From: an uncultured Lachnospiraceae bacterium
GTDB taxonomy: Bacteria; Bacillota; Clostridia; Lachnospirales; Lachnospiraceae
Assembly (NCBI GenBank): GCA_910577675.1
Contig: CAJTOR010000033.1
Location: forward strand, 1 to 40,692
Length of the DNA stretch: 40,692 bases
Reading direction: 5' to 3'
Shown here: piece after piece, positions 1 to 7,834 of the stretch
Position numbering within the stretch: position 1 is the first letter of the stretch
How the letters are laid out: each line of letters opens with the position of its first letter
Translations under genes and position numbers: made by a program
Notes under the pieces: model-generated
Database searches by the model: none
Told to the model about the DNA's origin: nothing
The model's input: the letters and a program-made list of their open reading frames with translations, nothing else

Positions 1-32
1 TATATCATATATAAACCTATTTGTCTATATTT

Positions 33-461
33 TCAATAACTTAATATTATCTCCTTATCCGCCCGTAGATCAATCCCTGACACCTTTTGTTGTATCGCAA
101 CTACTTCCCTGGCAATTTGTTTTTTCTCGCTGTCAGTTAACTTACAATAAACATTTCCAATATCATCGCCATCAATATAGGACAGAATCAGATAAGAATA
201 ATTTCCATATATTCCTTCCATCAAAACAACAGGTATGGGAATATCACATACGGACAATTTGTTGAGTAAAAGAATGGTATCTTTGTAGGCATCCTTTTCT
301 TCGCTGCACCTTAGAATAAATTTATCCACTGTGGTTGTAATAATAAAAACATAGTTCCCAGTACCAACGCCGCAGCGCTCTATCTGAACAACATCCATTT
401 TAGCGGTGTTTTCAAAAATGATAATTGCTTCTTTACAATCCATGGGGCAACCGCCCTCCAT
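33..461 (-). pseudogene. Truncated APH/choline-kinase-fold phosphotransferase (N-lobe only)
   Basis: The 142-residue frame reads as the N-lobe of an aminoglycoside-phosphotransferase-type kinase. A glycine-containing GVGTGNYVF loop lies near residue 33, a strand with FILRC follows (the ATP-lysine position is not obvious), and a hinge-like YLILSYIDGDD sits near residues 89-99. The next helix (LTDSEKKQIAREVVAIQQ) also suits the fold. The frame stops before any catalytic loop (HxDxxxxN) or metal-binding Asp, so about half of a usual 260-300 residue protein is missing. An internal ATG at residue 7 follows a GGAGG at a long spacing and could be the original start. It is probably a decayed gene rather than an active enzyme. 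The fold is inferred from motif order only, and the substrate is unknown. Confidence 0.5.
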
Positions 462-493
462 CCCCTATAATTTGGAAAATCATACTACTTATT

Positions 494-554
494 GTCTGCT
501 TTAGAAATAAAGGACTTCCCGTTTATTGCCTGACTTAAAAATAAGGGACTTCCC
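494..554. repeat. Imperfect 27-bp direct repeat, two copies, 34-bp period
   Basis: Copies at 494-520 and 528-554 both end in GGACTTCCC and share an AAATAA core. They differ at about five positions. They lie just upstream of the truncated kinase reading frame, so they may be old regulatory or transposon-end sequence. Confidence 0.5.
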
Positions 555-1099
555 TCTATATATTTAGAATCGCTAACGCTTTTAACAGACCACTTATAGC
601 AGAACCGACCACTAATAACATAATACCATATTTCAAAGAATAGTCAATCTGTTTTGAATGATTATTCGGCAAGATTTTATCCGATATTTCATACTGTAAA
701 CTAATATGCTAACCCTTTTTCTTAATGTCCGAAAAATAATGCGGAGAAATATATATTATTTATTTTACAACAAATCTTTTCCCATCATACTTCACACCCG
801 GTTGCACCGTCCATATCAGCTTAAAAAGCCTTAATTCCATATTTTCCCCACTTGCTTTTTCCCCAAGCTATACACTTATCAACCCATCAATTATGTCAAG
901 GACGGGGATGAACCCAAACTGGAACACTGCAATAGCAGTATAGGGATATGAAATTTCCCTTGACTTTACCATTCCCATTACCTCTTAAAATATATAGTTC
1001 TATTAATTAACAACAATAATTTATAATTAAACGCTTGCTATTATATGGTTGTAAGAGTATAATTGACCTGATAAAATTTATAGAAAGGTCTGGTGAATT

Positions 1100-1180
1100 A
1101 TGAACATGGATAGCCGCATTTGCCTATATCGTGTATAGACAAATAAATCAGATTATCAAGTACAGGTGAATTATAGAATA
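1100..1180 (+). pseudogene. Possible serine-recombinase N-terminal ghost
   Basis: An ATG at 1100 follows an AGAAAGG-like ribosome binding site. It opens a frame reading MNMDSRICLYRV, then TAG, then TNKSDYQVQ. Serine recombinases usually begin with a short leader followed by YxRVST(N/D)KQ, in which the Ser is the nucleophile. A single TCG-to-TAG change would produce exactly this stop at the catalytic position. After about 25 residues the similarity fades. This is a short match and is offered as a weak remnant call. Confidence 0.25.
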
Positions 1181-1563
1181 TATGCCATCCTACCCCAAAT
1201 CAGAAAAAAATAAAGATTATAAACCATATATATTAAAAATTTACGACTTATACAGTCAAGTCAAAAAACAAATATTAACTTCCAACCCTCTCTTTTTTGT
1301 GCATGAAAAGAGAGGTAATAAGCAACCCTAAGAAGTATAATTGTATTGGCGATTGCAAAACTCACTAACAAAAATTTATGCACTTTGTATAGAAACGAAC
1401 TTGAAATGAATCGTTTAAGCTAAAAAGATGTGCAAAATGATTTAAAAGTCAAAATTTTAGTGAGGAGAGTTGCAAAAAGAAAGCTTAAAAAAGCTAGGTT
1501 TTATGCGGCTTTCAGAGTTTCACAATCACCTAAAATAATTGTAGCTGGAAAGGAGAATAAGAA

Positions 1564-2412
1564 ATGGAATGGATAGAAAGACTAAATAAAACGATTTCCT
1601 ATATCGAGGAACATCTTGCAGAAGAAATAAGTTACGATGAGCTTGCACATATAGCTTGCTGCTCCTCATATCATTATCAAAGAATTTTTGCATATATGGC
1701 GGGTATTCCACTTTCAGAATATATCCGCCGCAGGCGTATGTCCTTAGCTGCCATCGAATTGCAAAGTGGGAATAAAAAAATCATTGATATCGGTATGAAA
1801 TATGGTTATGCCTCTCCAACTGCATTTAACAGGGCATTTCAAAGTGTGCATGGCATAGCACCATCAATAGCCAAAAAAGGAGGAACTACCATAAAATCTT
1901 ATCCCCCAATCAGTTTCAAACTAACTGTTAAAGGTGTAGAAGAACTAAGTTATCGAATTGAAACTAAAGATTCTTTTCGTATTGTGGGCGCATCCTTCCC
2001 ATTGGATAAAGAAATAGAAAATAATTTCATAGCTGTACCGCAGATGTGGCAAAATGCAGCTATAAACGGCACATTTGAAAAGATAACACCACTGATGAAT
2101 AATCAGCCCATGGGCGTTTTGGGTGTAAGCGTTTGCAATAATAAAGAGGAATGGCAATATTTTATAGCTGTATCTTCTTCTATTGACACTGATAATTCCC
2201 TGGACGAATATATTATTCCCGCCTGCACATGGGCTATATTTAGTGGAATTGGTACAGGCATATCAATTCAGGAATTAGAACGACGCATTATAACAGAATG
2301 GCTTCCAACATCCGGATATGAATATGATAACGCTCCCGATATGGAAGTCTATCTTAATCCCGATCCAAACAATATGCAGTATGAAGCTTGGATACCAATT
2401 AAAAAAATATGA
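1564..2412 (+). CDS. AraC-family transcription regulator with GyrI-like effector domain
   Basis: The 282-residue protein has an N-terminal AraC DNA-binding region (about residues 5-105) with two helix-turn-helices: the first around SYDELAHIACCSSYHYQRIF, the second around KIIDIGMKYGYASPTAFNRAFQ, ending in the typical GIAPS segment. Residues about 120-280 form a GyrI/SOUL-like effector-binding domain, with the usual PAxxWAIF strand (IPACTWAIFSG) and the YEYDNAPDMEVYLNP ending. Proteins of this Rob/SoxS-GyrI type bind small hydrophobic or cationic compounds and switch on nearby detoxification genes. The start is supported by AGGAGA seven to eight bases upstream. A small unknown gene follows ten bases after the stop and is probably co-transcribed. 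The ligand cannot be read from the sequence. Confidence 0.88.
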   Translation: MEWIERLNKTISYIEEHLAEEISYDELAHIACCSSYHYQRIFAYMAGIPLSEYIRRRRMSLAAIELQSGNKKIIDIGMKYGYASPTAFNRAFQSVHGIAPSIAKKGGTTIKSYPPISFKLTVKGVEELSYRIETKDSFRIVGASFPLDKEIENNFIAVPQMWQNAAINGTFEKITPLMNNQPMGVLGVSVCNNKEEWQYFIAVSSSIDTDNSLDEYIIPACTWAIFSGIGTGISIQELERRIITEWLPTSGYEYDNAPDMEVYLNPDPNNMQYEAWIPIKKI

Positions 2413-2421
2413 GGTTAAAGC

Positions 2422-2889
2422 ATGATGGATAATTCTTATAATGAATTTTTAGAAATCACGGACTTAGACAGAAATTTTGTTGAAGATATAAACAATTTTT
2501 TTTTAGAGAATAACTGCAAACGTAAAATAAAAGCAGCTAAAAGCGGTCCCACTGTTTCCTATCTTCTGCAAGATTCAAAAAAGACATTAGCTACTTTCGT
2601 TTGCAGAAAAACAGGAATTAAGATAAGAATTTACCCGCAACGGCTCAATGAGTATATGGGATTTCTGGACACACTTCCGGCAGAGATGAAAAAAGAAATT
2701 TCAAAAGCATCCATCTGCAAACACCTTGTAAATCCTGATGACTGCAATCCAAAATGTGTTATGGGATATGACTTCATCATGGATAAGGTACGCTATCAAA
2801 AATGTAGATACTCGGCTTTTATGCTGACTATAACCGAAGAAAGTATTTCGTATATCAAAAAATTTTTACAAAATGAAATAATACCATAA
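2422..2889 (+). CDS. Conserved hypothetical protein coupled to the AraC regulator
   Basis: I do not recognise a named family. The 155-residue protein is soluble, with no signal peptide or membrane segment. It has a basic N-terminal half (NNCKRKIKAAKSG) and a C-terminal half carrying several cysteines (CKHLVNPDDCNPKCVMGYDF and KCRY, near residues 112-150), which might bind metal or form a redox cluster. The start is one of two adjacent ATGs, ten bases after the AraC stop. The GAGG ribosome binding site lies across that stop, so translation is probably coupled. Its position suggests a role in the response controlled by the AraC/GyrI protein, but that is inference. Next comes decayed transposon sequence, so the two-gene unit ends here. 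Confidence 0.7.
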   Translation: MMDNSYNEFLEITDLDRNFVEDINNFFLENNCKRKIKAAKSGPTVSYLLQDSKKTLATFVCRKTGIKIRIYPQRLNEYMGFLDTLPAEMKKEISKASICKHLVNPDDCNPKCVMGYDFIMDKVRYQKCRYSAFMLTITEESISYIKKFLQNEIIP

Positions 2890-2991
2890 AAATCATACCT
2901 CTAAAGAGTGTTGCCCAATTATCAAATTAGATGATTGGGTGATGTCCTCTGGACTTATAATTCCCATTCCCGTCTTTTCTTGCCATACCCG

Positions 2992-3181
2992 TCACTCTCC
3001 CTTAAAGATATCAATACTTTTCAATGTAGGAATCGCTGCAAATGCATCCGAATCAATTTTTTTATGCAATGAACTGATCTTATATATTTCTTCTTTGCTA
3101 TCCGCATCATACGGAAATTTTTCTATCTCAAAGTCCTTAATATGTTCATCAAAAGAGTCAAAATAATCAATTACTTTCTTT
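2992..3181 (-). pseudogene. Fragment of an unknown acidic protein
   Basis: Minus-strand codons here read as normal protein (KKVIDYFDSFDEHIKDFEIEK and onward, ending SIDIFKGE). Upstream, the same frame runs antisense into the TnpV remnant and turns into low-quality sequence. This looks like a C-terminal fragment of a gene cut by a mobile-element scar. No family was recognised. Confidence 0.25.
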
Positions 3182-3304
3182 TGCACGCTGAACAGCTTTC
3201 TTGCCGATATTGATGAACAGGCTGAGGATATGGTAAAGTAACTTGCCGAGAAAAGGAACGTAACAGAATCCCTCAAAGCAGACGGCGGCTTTTCCTTAAT
3301 GTAA
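3182..3304 (+). pseudogene. TnpV-like transposon protein remnant (C-terminal part)
   Basis: The plus-strand frame from 3182 reads CTLNSFLADIDEQAEDMVK, a TAA stop, then LAEKRNVTESLKAD and a terminal stop. This matches the conserved C-terminal portion of TnpV, a small protein of Tn4451/Tn4453-type clostridial elements, which characteristically has a LxxYLADLNEQA block followed by a xxEGVTExLKA block. The in-frame stop and the missing N- and C-termini make it non-functional. It marks an old insertion of such an element just before the XRE module. The assignment comes from remembered family motifs. Confidence 0.5.
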
Positions 3305-3321
3305 ATTTTCTCTAAACCTTA

Positions 3322-3350
3322 TTGACAAAGCGGAATGACAAGAGTATAAT
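3322..3350 (+). promoter_or_regulatory. Consensus sigma-A promoter of the XRE operon
   Basis: TTGACA at 3322-3327, a 17-bp spacer and TATAAT at 3345-3350: a perfect consensus match. It drives the XRE/DUF3169 operon. A palindromic operator starts seven bases downstream, so the strong promoter is probably repressed. Confidence 0.85.
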
Positions 3351-3356
3351 GCAATA

Positions 3357-3395
3357 TGACAATAATAATTGTCAATTAGACAAAGAAAATTGTCA
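3357..3395 (+). promoter_or_regulatory. Palindromic operator candidates before the XRE gene
   Basis: TGACAA (3357-3362), six bases, TTGTCA (3369-3374) is a perfect inverted repeat. It is followed by GACAA (3379-3383) and TTGTCA (3390-3395), a second related pair. They cover the likely transcription start and 5' leader, as expected for autorepression by the small XRE protein encoded next. Confidence 0.65.
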
Positions 3396-3409
3396 TACGG
3401 AGGTGCTGT

Positions 3410-3622
3410 ATGATACTGCGAAATCGTTTGAAGGAACGCAGAGCCGCACTAAATGTCAATCAGCAGGAAATGGGACGCTTATGCGGCGTATCAAGGCAGA
3501 CAATCAGCCTGATTGAACGGGGCGATTATTCGCCGTCGGTCACCCTTGCCCTGACGATTGCGAAGGTGTGTAACGTCACGGTGGAAGAAGTTTTCTATTT
3601 ACAGGAGGAAGAAAATGGATAA
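3410..3622 (+). CDS. Small XRE-family HTH transcription regulator
   Basis: A 70-residue stand-alone Cro/C1-type helix-turn-helix. MILRNRLKERRAALNVNQ begins helix 1, QQEMGRLCGVSRQTISLIERG is the HTH core, and YSPSVTLALTIAKVCNVTVEEVF completes the domain. There is no sensor domain. GGAGG six bases before the ATG fixes the start. The gene overlaps the following membrane-protein gene by eight bases, so the two are translationally coupled. Pairs of this kind (short XRE plus DUF3169 membrane protein) are common in Firmicutes. The direct-repeat/palindrome cluster in the leader suggests that the protein represses its own operon. The signal is unknown. Confidence 0.9.
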   Translation: MILRNRLKERRAALNVNQQEMGRLCGVSRQTISLIERGDYSPSVTLALTIAKVCNVTVEEVFYLQEEENG

Positions 3623-4406
3623 CAATGAAATCAAGAAAGCAAATCGGAAGGCTCTGCCAAAATTTATGCTCATTATGGTAATATCCCTTCTTGTCGGCGG
3701 TTCGGCAGGCTTTTGCTCCGCTAAATACGGGCTGAACAGTCTGTCCGATGGTATGAAAAGCACGGGGGCGTTTTTTGGCACATATATTGCCCCGTGGCTG
3801 ATGTTGGCAATAGTGGTTATACTGCCGGTGGTCTGCGTCCCGATTTATCGAAGTGCAAAGAAACTGCTCTCCTCTTGGGACAGCGAAAACGAGGAAATAT
3901 CGGATACGATTGATAGAAAACTTTCTATCGTGATTTGGGTTGCAAGCGCTGCTTTTATCCTCTCTTATTTTCTCATTGCGGCATCCTATGCCAATGGTTT
4001 TGAAACTTTTGAAACCGAAAACAATATTGTGCCCTTTTTTATAGGTATTGCCAGCTTTTTCGCAATTATGATCGAATCAGTCATCATCCAACAGAAATGT
4101 ATTGACTCAGCCAAGAAAACGAATCCTGAAAAAACGGTGTCCGTCTATGACCTTAAGTTCCAAAAGAAATGGCTGGACAGCTGCGATGAAGCTGAGAAGA
4201 TAATGATTGGCAAGTGTGCACTTAAAGCATATGCCGCCACCAACACGGCTTGTATGGTTCTATCCATTGTACTGGCAGTTTGTGCGCTTGTTTTCGGTAT
4301 TGGATTTTTACCGTCTTTTGTCGTATGCCTTATCTGGATTGTAAATCAATCGGTATATTGTAAAGAAGCATTAAGGTATTCAAAAGCTGGGAACAAGCTT
4401 TCTTGA
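3615..4406 (+). CDS. DUF3169-family multi-spanning membrane protein
   Basis: The start at 3615 is chosen because AGGAGG lies in the end of the XRE gene at correct spacing. This gives 263 residues. Hydrophobic segments are visible near residues 16-36, 55-77, 107-128, 140-160 and, as a pair, about 210-255. A charged cytoplasmic stretch (SAKKLLSSWDSENEEISDTIDRK) follows the second segment. The arrangement and sequence resemble DUF3169 proteins, which usually accompany short XRE regulators. Function is unknown; a membrane partner that senses stress or modulates the regulator is plausible but unproven. The ORF could be read further upstream inside the XRE gene, but no ribosome binding site supports that. 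Confidence 0.8.
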   Translation: MDNNEIKKANRKALPKFMLIMVISLLVGGSAGFCSAKYGLNSLSDGMKSTGAFFGTYIAPWLMLAIVVILPVVCVPIYRSAKKLLSSWDSENEEISDTIDRKLSIVIWVASAAFILSYFLIAASYANGFETFETENNIVPFFIGIASFFAIMIESVIIQQKCIDSAKKTNPEKTVSVYDLKFQKKWLDSCDEAEKIMIGKCALKAYAATNTACMVLSIVLAVCALVFGIGFLPSFVVCLIWIVNQSVYCKEALRYSKAGNKLS

Positions 4407-4428
4407 TGGAAAAGCAGGAGGATATACA

Positions 4429-4779
4429 ATGGAGTATTATCTGTGTATTGCTATTTTTCTGATTATCTTTTTCTGTATCAGAAGAAAGCGACAAACAGCG
4501 GTGGCTGTATGGCAAATACAAACCCGCAGAAAACAAAACAAGGAGAATATTGTTATGAAAGAACTTGCAAAACAATTTATCGGCAAAGAGTGCATTATTT
4601 ATACGATTACTTCAAATGACGGCAGCCTACAGGGTGTTATTAAGGAAATTGACGACGGCGGTATGATAATCGAAAGAAATTCAGGCGAGCGGGAAATTGT
4701 CAATCTTGATTTTGTTACCCGCATCAGAGAGTACCCGAGAAAGAAAAATGGGAAGAAAAAAGAGCTTGTGTTGGACTGA
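4429..4779 (+). CDS. Small Lsm/SH3-like protein (DUF6897-like) with optional membrane N-terminus
   Basis: From the ATG at 4429 (AGGAGG seven bases upstream) the product is 116 residues: a hydrophobic helix (YLCIAIFLIIFFCI, residues 4-17), a basic linker, then a 74-residue domain. The domain has its own ATG at 4555 with an AGGAGA site eight bases upstream. It reads as a small beta-barrel (GKECIIYTITSN, LQGVIKEIDDGGMIIE, VNLDFVTRIREYP, KKKELVLD), matching small clostridial proteins of the DUF6897 type, which usually start at this internal Met. Either the upstream frame is a chance in-frame extension, or the gene makes membrane and soluble forms. It follows the DUF3169 gene by 22 bases and probably belongs to the same operon. 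Confidence 0.65.
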   Translation: MEYYLCIAIFLIIFFCIRRKRQTAVAVWQIQTRRKQNKENIVMKELAKQFIGKECIIYTITSNDGSLQGVIKEIDDGGMIIERNSGEREIVNLDFVTRIREYPRKKNGKKKELVLD

Positions 4780-5104
4780 GCATTCGTTTCATTCAATACA
4801 ATAAAATATTTTCTCAGGAGAGCCACAACTGAATACATATCTACACCGAATATTTGGGTATGACTTTGCACCGTACACGCCTGCGGTATGCGAAAAAAAA
4901 CACCGCTGTTTCTGAATTGCTTTGAACTGTCAGAAATCAGAAAAGACAGTTTCGATTTTGAATCTCAAAGCCGGTTACATCATTGTGAAACCAAAACCGC
5001 AAGGGATACGTCTATCCTTTTGCGAATGATCGGTACACATTGATGTGCCGGCTTTTAGTTCCTCCGTCTTGCTTCCTGCAAGATAATCCTCGTAAATCTG
5101 TCTG
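4780..5104. other. Intergenic region between convergent genes, with a possible gene scar
   Basis: No intact gene. On the minus strand, immediately beyond the sensor-kinase stop, codons from 5112 down to about 5040 read RDRQIYEDYLAGSKTEELKAG. This resembles the start of small Mor/HTH-type proteins but decays at once. The match is short, so it is given only as a possible remnant. Confidence 0.3.
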
Positions 5105-6181
5105 TCACGCTTCAAAAGTTCCTAATTCTTTCTTCTCCTCAAACACAAGCACAACTGTTGTTCCCACACCACACTCCGACATAATCTCAAGCCCGATCCC
5201 CAGACAATCCGCCAGCCTCCTGCAAAGATACAGCCCCATCCCCGTCGAGCCGCCGCGCACCCTCCCATTGCTTCCCGTAAACCCGCGCTCAAACACGCGA
5301 GACAACTCGTGTGCCGGAATACCGATTCCATTATCCCGCACGCAAAGCCTTACCTTATTTCCTCCCCTGGATACCAGCGGCTGCGCCCCCATACCCCTCG
5401 CAAGATTTTCCTCCTGCATAAAATTATGCTCCACCGATATTGTTACCACCGGTTCCGCCGCAGAATACCGCGCAGAATTTTGTAAAAGCTGCCCTAAAAG
5501 AAAAACCGCCCACTTCCGATCAGTAAACACGGTATACCCCAAATCCCCCGTTTCCACCCGCACACCGCTCCCAATCAACAGCGCCTTATGTTCCCCAACC
5601 GCCTGCGCTACTAACTCCGAGAGACTCTCCGCACGGATAATATAATCCTTCTGTGCACTTTCCGACCTAGCATAAAACAATGCCCGCTCCACATGGGATC
5701 CAATTTTTTCCAGTTCGCAGGATAATTTTCTCCGATTTTCTGGGTCAACCTTTCTGCAGACCAGTTCTGCTGCTGTGATTGGTGTTTTGATCTCGTGCAC
5801 GAAGCTCTCCACATATTCCCGGTACTGCCTCTGGTTAGCTTCGGAATCCGAAACCGCCGCAATCATCGACCTTCCCGCCCTGTGGAACAGTTCAAACAGC
5901 CTGCGCTCATAAACCGTCCCCCCTGCCCGCACGCACTCGGCAAACAGATACTTTTTATCAAGCCCCTCCATGACCGCAGCAAGCTCCCGCAAACGGGAAC
6001 GGCACTGGAAAAAATCTACCGCCTGCCCGCAGGCTAATACCAAAAACCAGACAATGCCAAGAATCACAACTATCCCCGGCTTCGTTCCGGTCAACAGCAA
6101 AAATATCGCCGTGACCGCCGCAAAAACTGCCCGAAGGAGCAGTCCCAGGGCACGGTCAGCAAAAAATTCCGACGCTTTCAT
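5105..6181 (-). CDS. Sensor histidine kinase, short two-TM (BceS/intramembrane-sensing type)
   Basis: The ATG at 6181 is chosen because a G-rich ribosome binding site precedes it and the longer frame only opens with GTG. The protein has 358 residues. Two membrane helices (about 12-30 and 36-54) are joined by only a few residues, the layout of intramembrane-sensing kinases that detect cell-envelope antibiotics through a partner transporter. The H-box reads FVHEIKTP (His about 129). The ATPase domain shows an N-box (LLQNSARYS), G1 (DNGIGIPAHE), an F-box-like RVFERGF and G2 (STGMGLYL). Its probable partner is the response regulator at 8298-8966, from which it is separated by the ABC-F gene. No BceAB-type permease is present in the window, so the sensing partner is missing or elsewhere. 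Confidence 0.88.
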   Translation of the reverse strand: MKASEFFADRALGLLLRAVFAAVTAIFLLLTGTKPGIVVILGIVWFLVLACGQAVDFFQCRSRLRELAAVMEGLDKKYLFAECVRAGGTVYERRLFELFHRAGRSMIAAVSDSEANQRQYREYVESFVHEIKTPITAAELVCRKVDPENRRKLSCELEKIGSHVERALFYARSESAQKDYIIRAESLSELVAQAVGEHKALLIGSGVRVETGDLGYTVFTDRKWAVFLLGQLLQNSARYSAAEPVVTISVEHNFMQEENLARGMGAQPLVSRGGNKVRLCVRDNGIGIPAHELSRVFERGFTGSNGRVRGGSTGMGLYLCRRLADCLGIGLEIMSECGVGTTVVLVFEEKKELGTFEA

Positions 6182-6319
6182 AACAGCCCCCCACTCGCAA
6201 AATCCCTCCCGCCCCACATCCCCATTCTGTCAGGGCAAACCACGCCTCCCGATACTATACGGACGGCTTCCGACCACCGCCCCTTTACTTTCACCGGGAA
6301 AAATCACTTACCTTCCATT

Positions 6320-7834
6320 TCAACCGTCAGCCAAAAACAGCCCATCCTCCCTGAGTTCATAAACCTTATCGCAGGCTTCTTTAAGATATTTCCTATCATG
6401 CGACACGCTGATGACCGCGCCGCCAAACTCGCAAAGAGCCGCGCGCACAACCGGGCTTGACAGCGGGCTGAAATTTCTTGTCGGCTCATCGAGCACCAGC
6501 ACATTGGCTTTTTGCAGCACCATATCAAGGAACAGAATTTTTGCCTTCTGCCCGCCGCTTAAACTCCCGATCGCACCCGTCATTTCCTCATGCGTAAATT
6601 TCATGCCGCCCATATAAGTCCTAGCCCTTGTCACCTCATCCTTTGTATAATGCTCCGCTAGGTACGAAATGGGCGTTTTCCCAAAATCAAGCACCTCGGA
6701 ATAATCCTGCGGCATAAGCATGGCACGGATATCGGTGCGGTCTTTCAGCTCCTCCCACAAGCGTTTCAAAAAGGTGGACTTCCCCGCACCGTTCCTTCCG
6801 ATAATCCCGACATGCTCGCTCCCCGCCACGAAAAGCCGCAGATTCCTCGCTAAAACCCGCTCCCCGACCTTTAAAACATCAAGCGAAAAATCAAGCACGG
6901 TCTTACCCGCCGGAAGATGGATGGACGGATCGAATTTTGCCAGGATTGCTTCCTCCTCCTGCGGGAAATCAAGGAAATTCTCTTTTTCCCGCTCAAAGCG
7001 CCTGCCCATCGAGAGCACGGCGTGCATCTTCTTTTTCAGAAGCCGCGCACCTCCGGGGTTCTGCCTTGTGATTATCTTCTGCTCATGGTCTACGCGGTTG
7101 TATATCTGCCGCCATTTTTCCATCTGCTTATCGTAATCTTCCCGCTGTTTTTTCGCCACCTGCTCCTGATGTGAAAAATCATTCCTCCGGCGCGAGAGAT
7201 ATTCGCGGTAAGGGCAGCGTGAAACCATGATACGGCATTTTGTCTTTCGGATGATCTGCTCCATATGCACGATCACGTTCGCCGTTTTTTCAATCAGCGT
7301 TTCATCATGCGAAATATAGAGGATGGGCAGCCTGCTCTGCGCAATAAACGCCTCCAGCCACTGCAGGGTTTCGATATCCAGATCATTGGTCGGCTCGTCA
7401 AACAGGAGAATATCCGGCTCCCCCATCAGAAGCTTTGCAAGCTGTATCTTCACCTTCTCGCCGCCGGAGAGTGTGCCAAGCTCCTGCTGTGACAGGATAA
7501 ATTCCACCGACAACCCAAGTTTCGCCAAAATATCCGTGTGCAGATAATACTCACAATCCCCAAAATAATCCAACAGCGTAACATGGGAAAGCCCCTCCTC
7601 CATCATCTGCGGCAGGTAAGCTATTTTTCCCTTTTTAATCACTTCACCGGAAACGCTGCAATATTCTTCCACAAGGTCCCTCTGATAGAGAAAGCGCAAA
7701 AGTGTTGATTTCCCATTCCCCTCCTCCCCAATAATCACCGCCTTCTCGCCGCGGTTTAAGGAGAAGGAAAAATCATCGACAATGCATCTGCCATCCTTTT
7801 TCAGGCGGATCGTAATATTTTTCAATTCTAACAT
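6320..7834 (-). CDS. ABC-F family ATPase (ribosome-protection/antibiotic-resistance type)
   Basis: The ATG at 7834 with GGAGG at 7841-7845 gives 504 residues. Two ABC cassettes are on one chain with no membrane segments. The first has Walker A GEEGNGKST (36-44), signature LSGGEK (122-127) and Walker B ILLFDEPTNDLD (142-153). A long charged linker (about 200-310, RREDYDKQMEKWRQIYNR) corresponds to the P-site-tRNA interaction region. The second has Walker A GRNGAGKST (346-354), signature LSGGQK (425-430) and Walker B VLVLDEPTRNFSP (445-457). ABC-F proteins bind the ribosomal E site, and many dislodge ribosome-targeting drugs. A private promoter and an attenuator-like leader support drug-inducible expression. 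The specific drug class cannot be read. It lies between a response regulator and its likely kinase. Confidence 0.92.
   Translation of the reverse strand: MLELKNITIRLKKDGRCIVDDFSFSLNRGEKAVIIGEEGNGKSTLLRFLYQRDLVEEYCSVSGEVIKKGKIAYLPQMMEEGLSHVTLLDYFGDCEYYLHTDILAKLGLSVEFILSQQELGTLSGGEKVKIQLAKLLMGEPDILLFDEPTNDLDIETLQWLEAFIAQSRLPILYISHDETLIEKTANVIVHMEQIIRKTKCRIMVSRCPYREYLSRRRNDFSHQEQVAKKQREDYDKQMEKWRQIYNRVDHEQKIITRQNPGGARLLKKKMHAVLSMGRRFEREKENFLDFPQEEEAILAKFDPSIHLPAGKTVLDFSLDVLKVGERVLARNLRLFVAGSEHVGIIGRNGAGKSTFLKRLWEELKDRTDIRAMLMPQDYSEVLDFGKTPISYLAEHYTKDEVTRARTYMGGMKFTHEEMTGAIGSLSGGQKAKILFLDMVLQKANVLVLDEPTRNFSPLSSPVVRAALCEFGGAVISVSHDRKYLKEACDKVYELREDGLFLADG

Larger units (their letters stand above)
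462..1563. other. About 1.1 kb without a convincing intact gene
   Basis: AT-rich intergenic stretch. Visible items are two imperfect direct copies of a 27-bp sequence at 494-520 and 528-554 (34-bp period), a 10-bp perfect stem at 1287-1296/1306-1315 without a U-tract, and a possible serine-recombinase ghost from 1100. No RNA gene was recognised. The AraC-type gene that follows has its own AGGAGA ribosome binding site. Confidence 0.5.

Noticed and set aside
1287..1315. Rho-independent terminator
   Set aside because: The 10-bp stem has no downstream T-tract on either strand beyond the stem itself, and no gene ends nearby.
5040..5645. Plus-strand open frame opposite the sensor kinase
   Set aside because: Antisense shadow of the kinase ATPase domain; Ser/Pro-rich with no motif.
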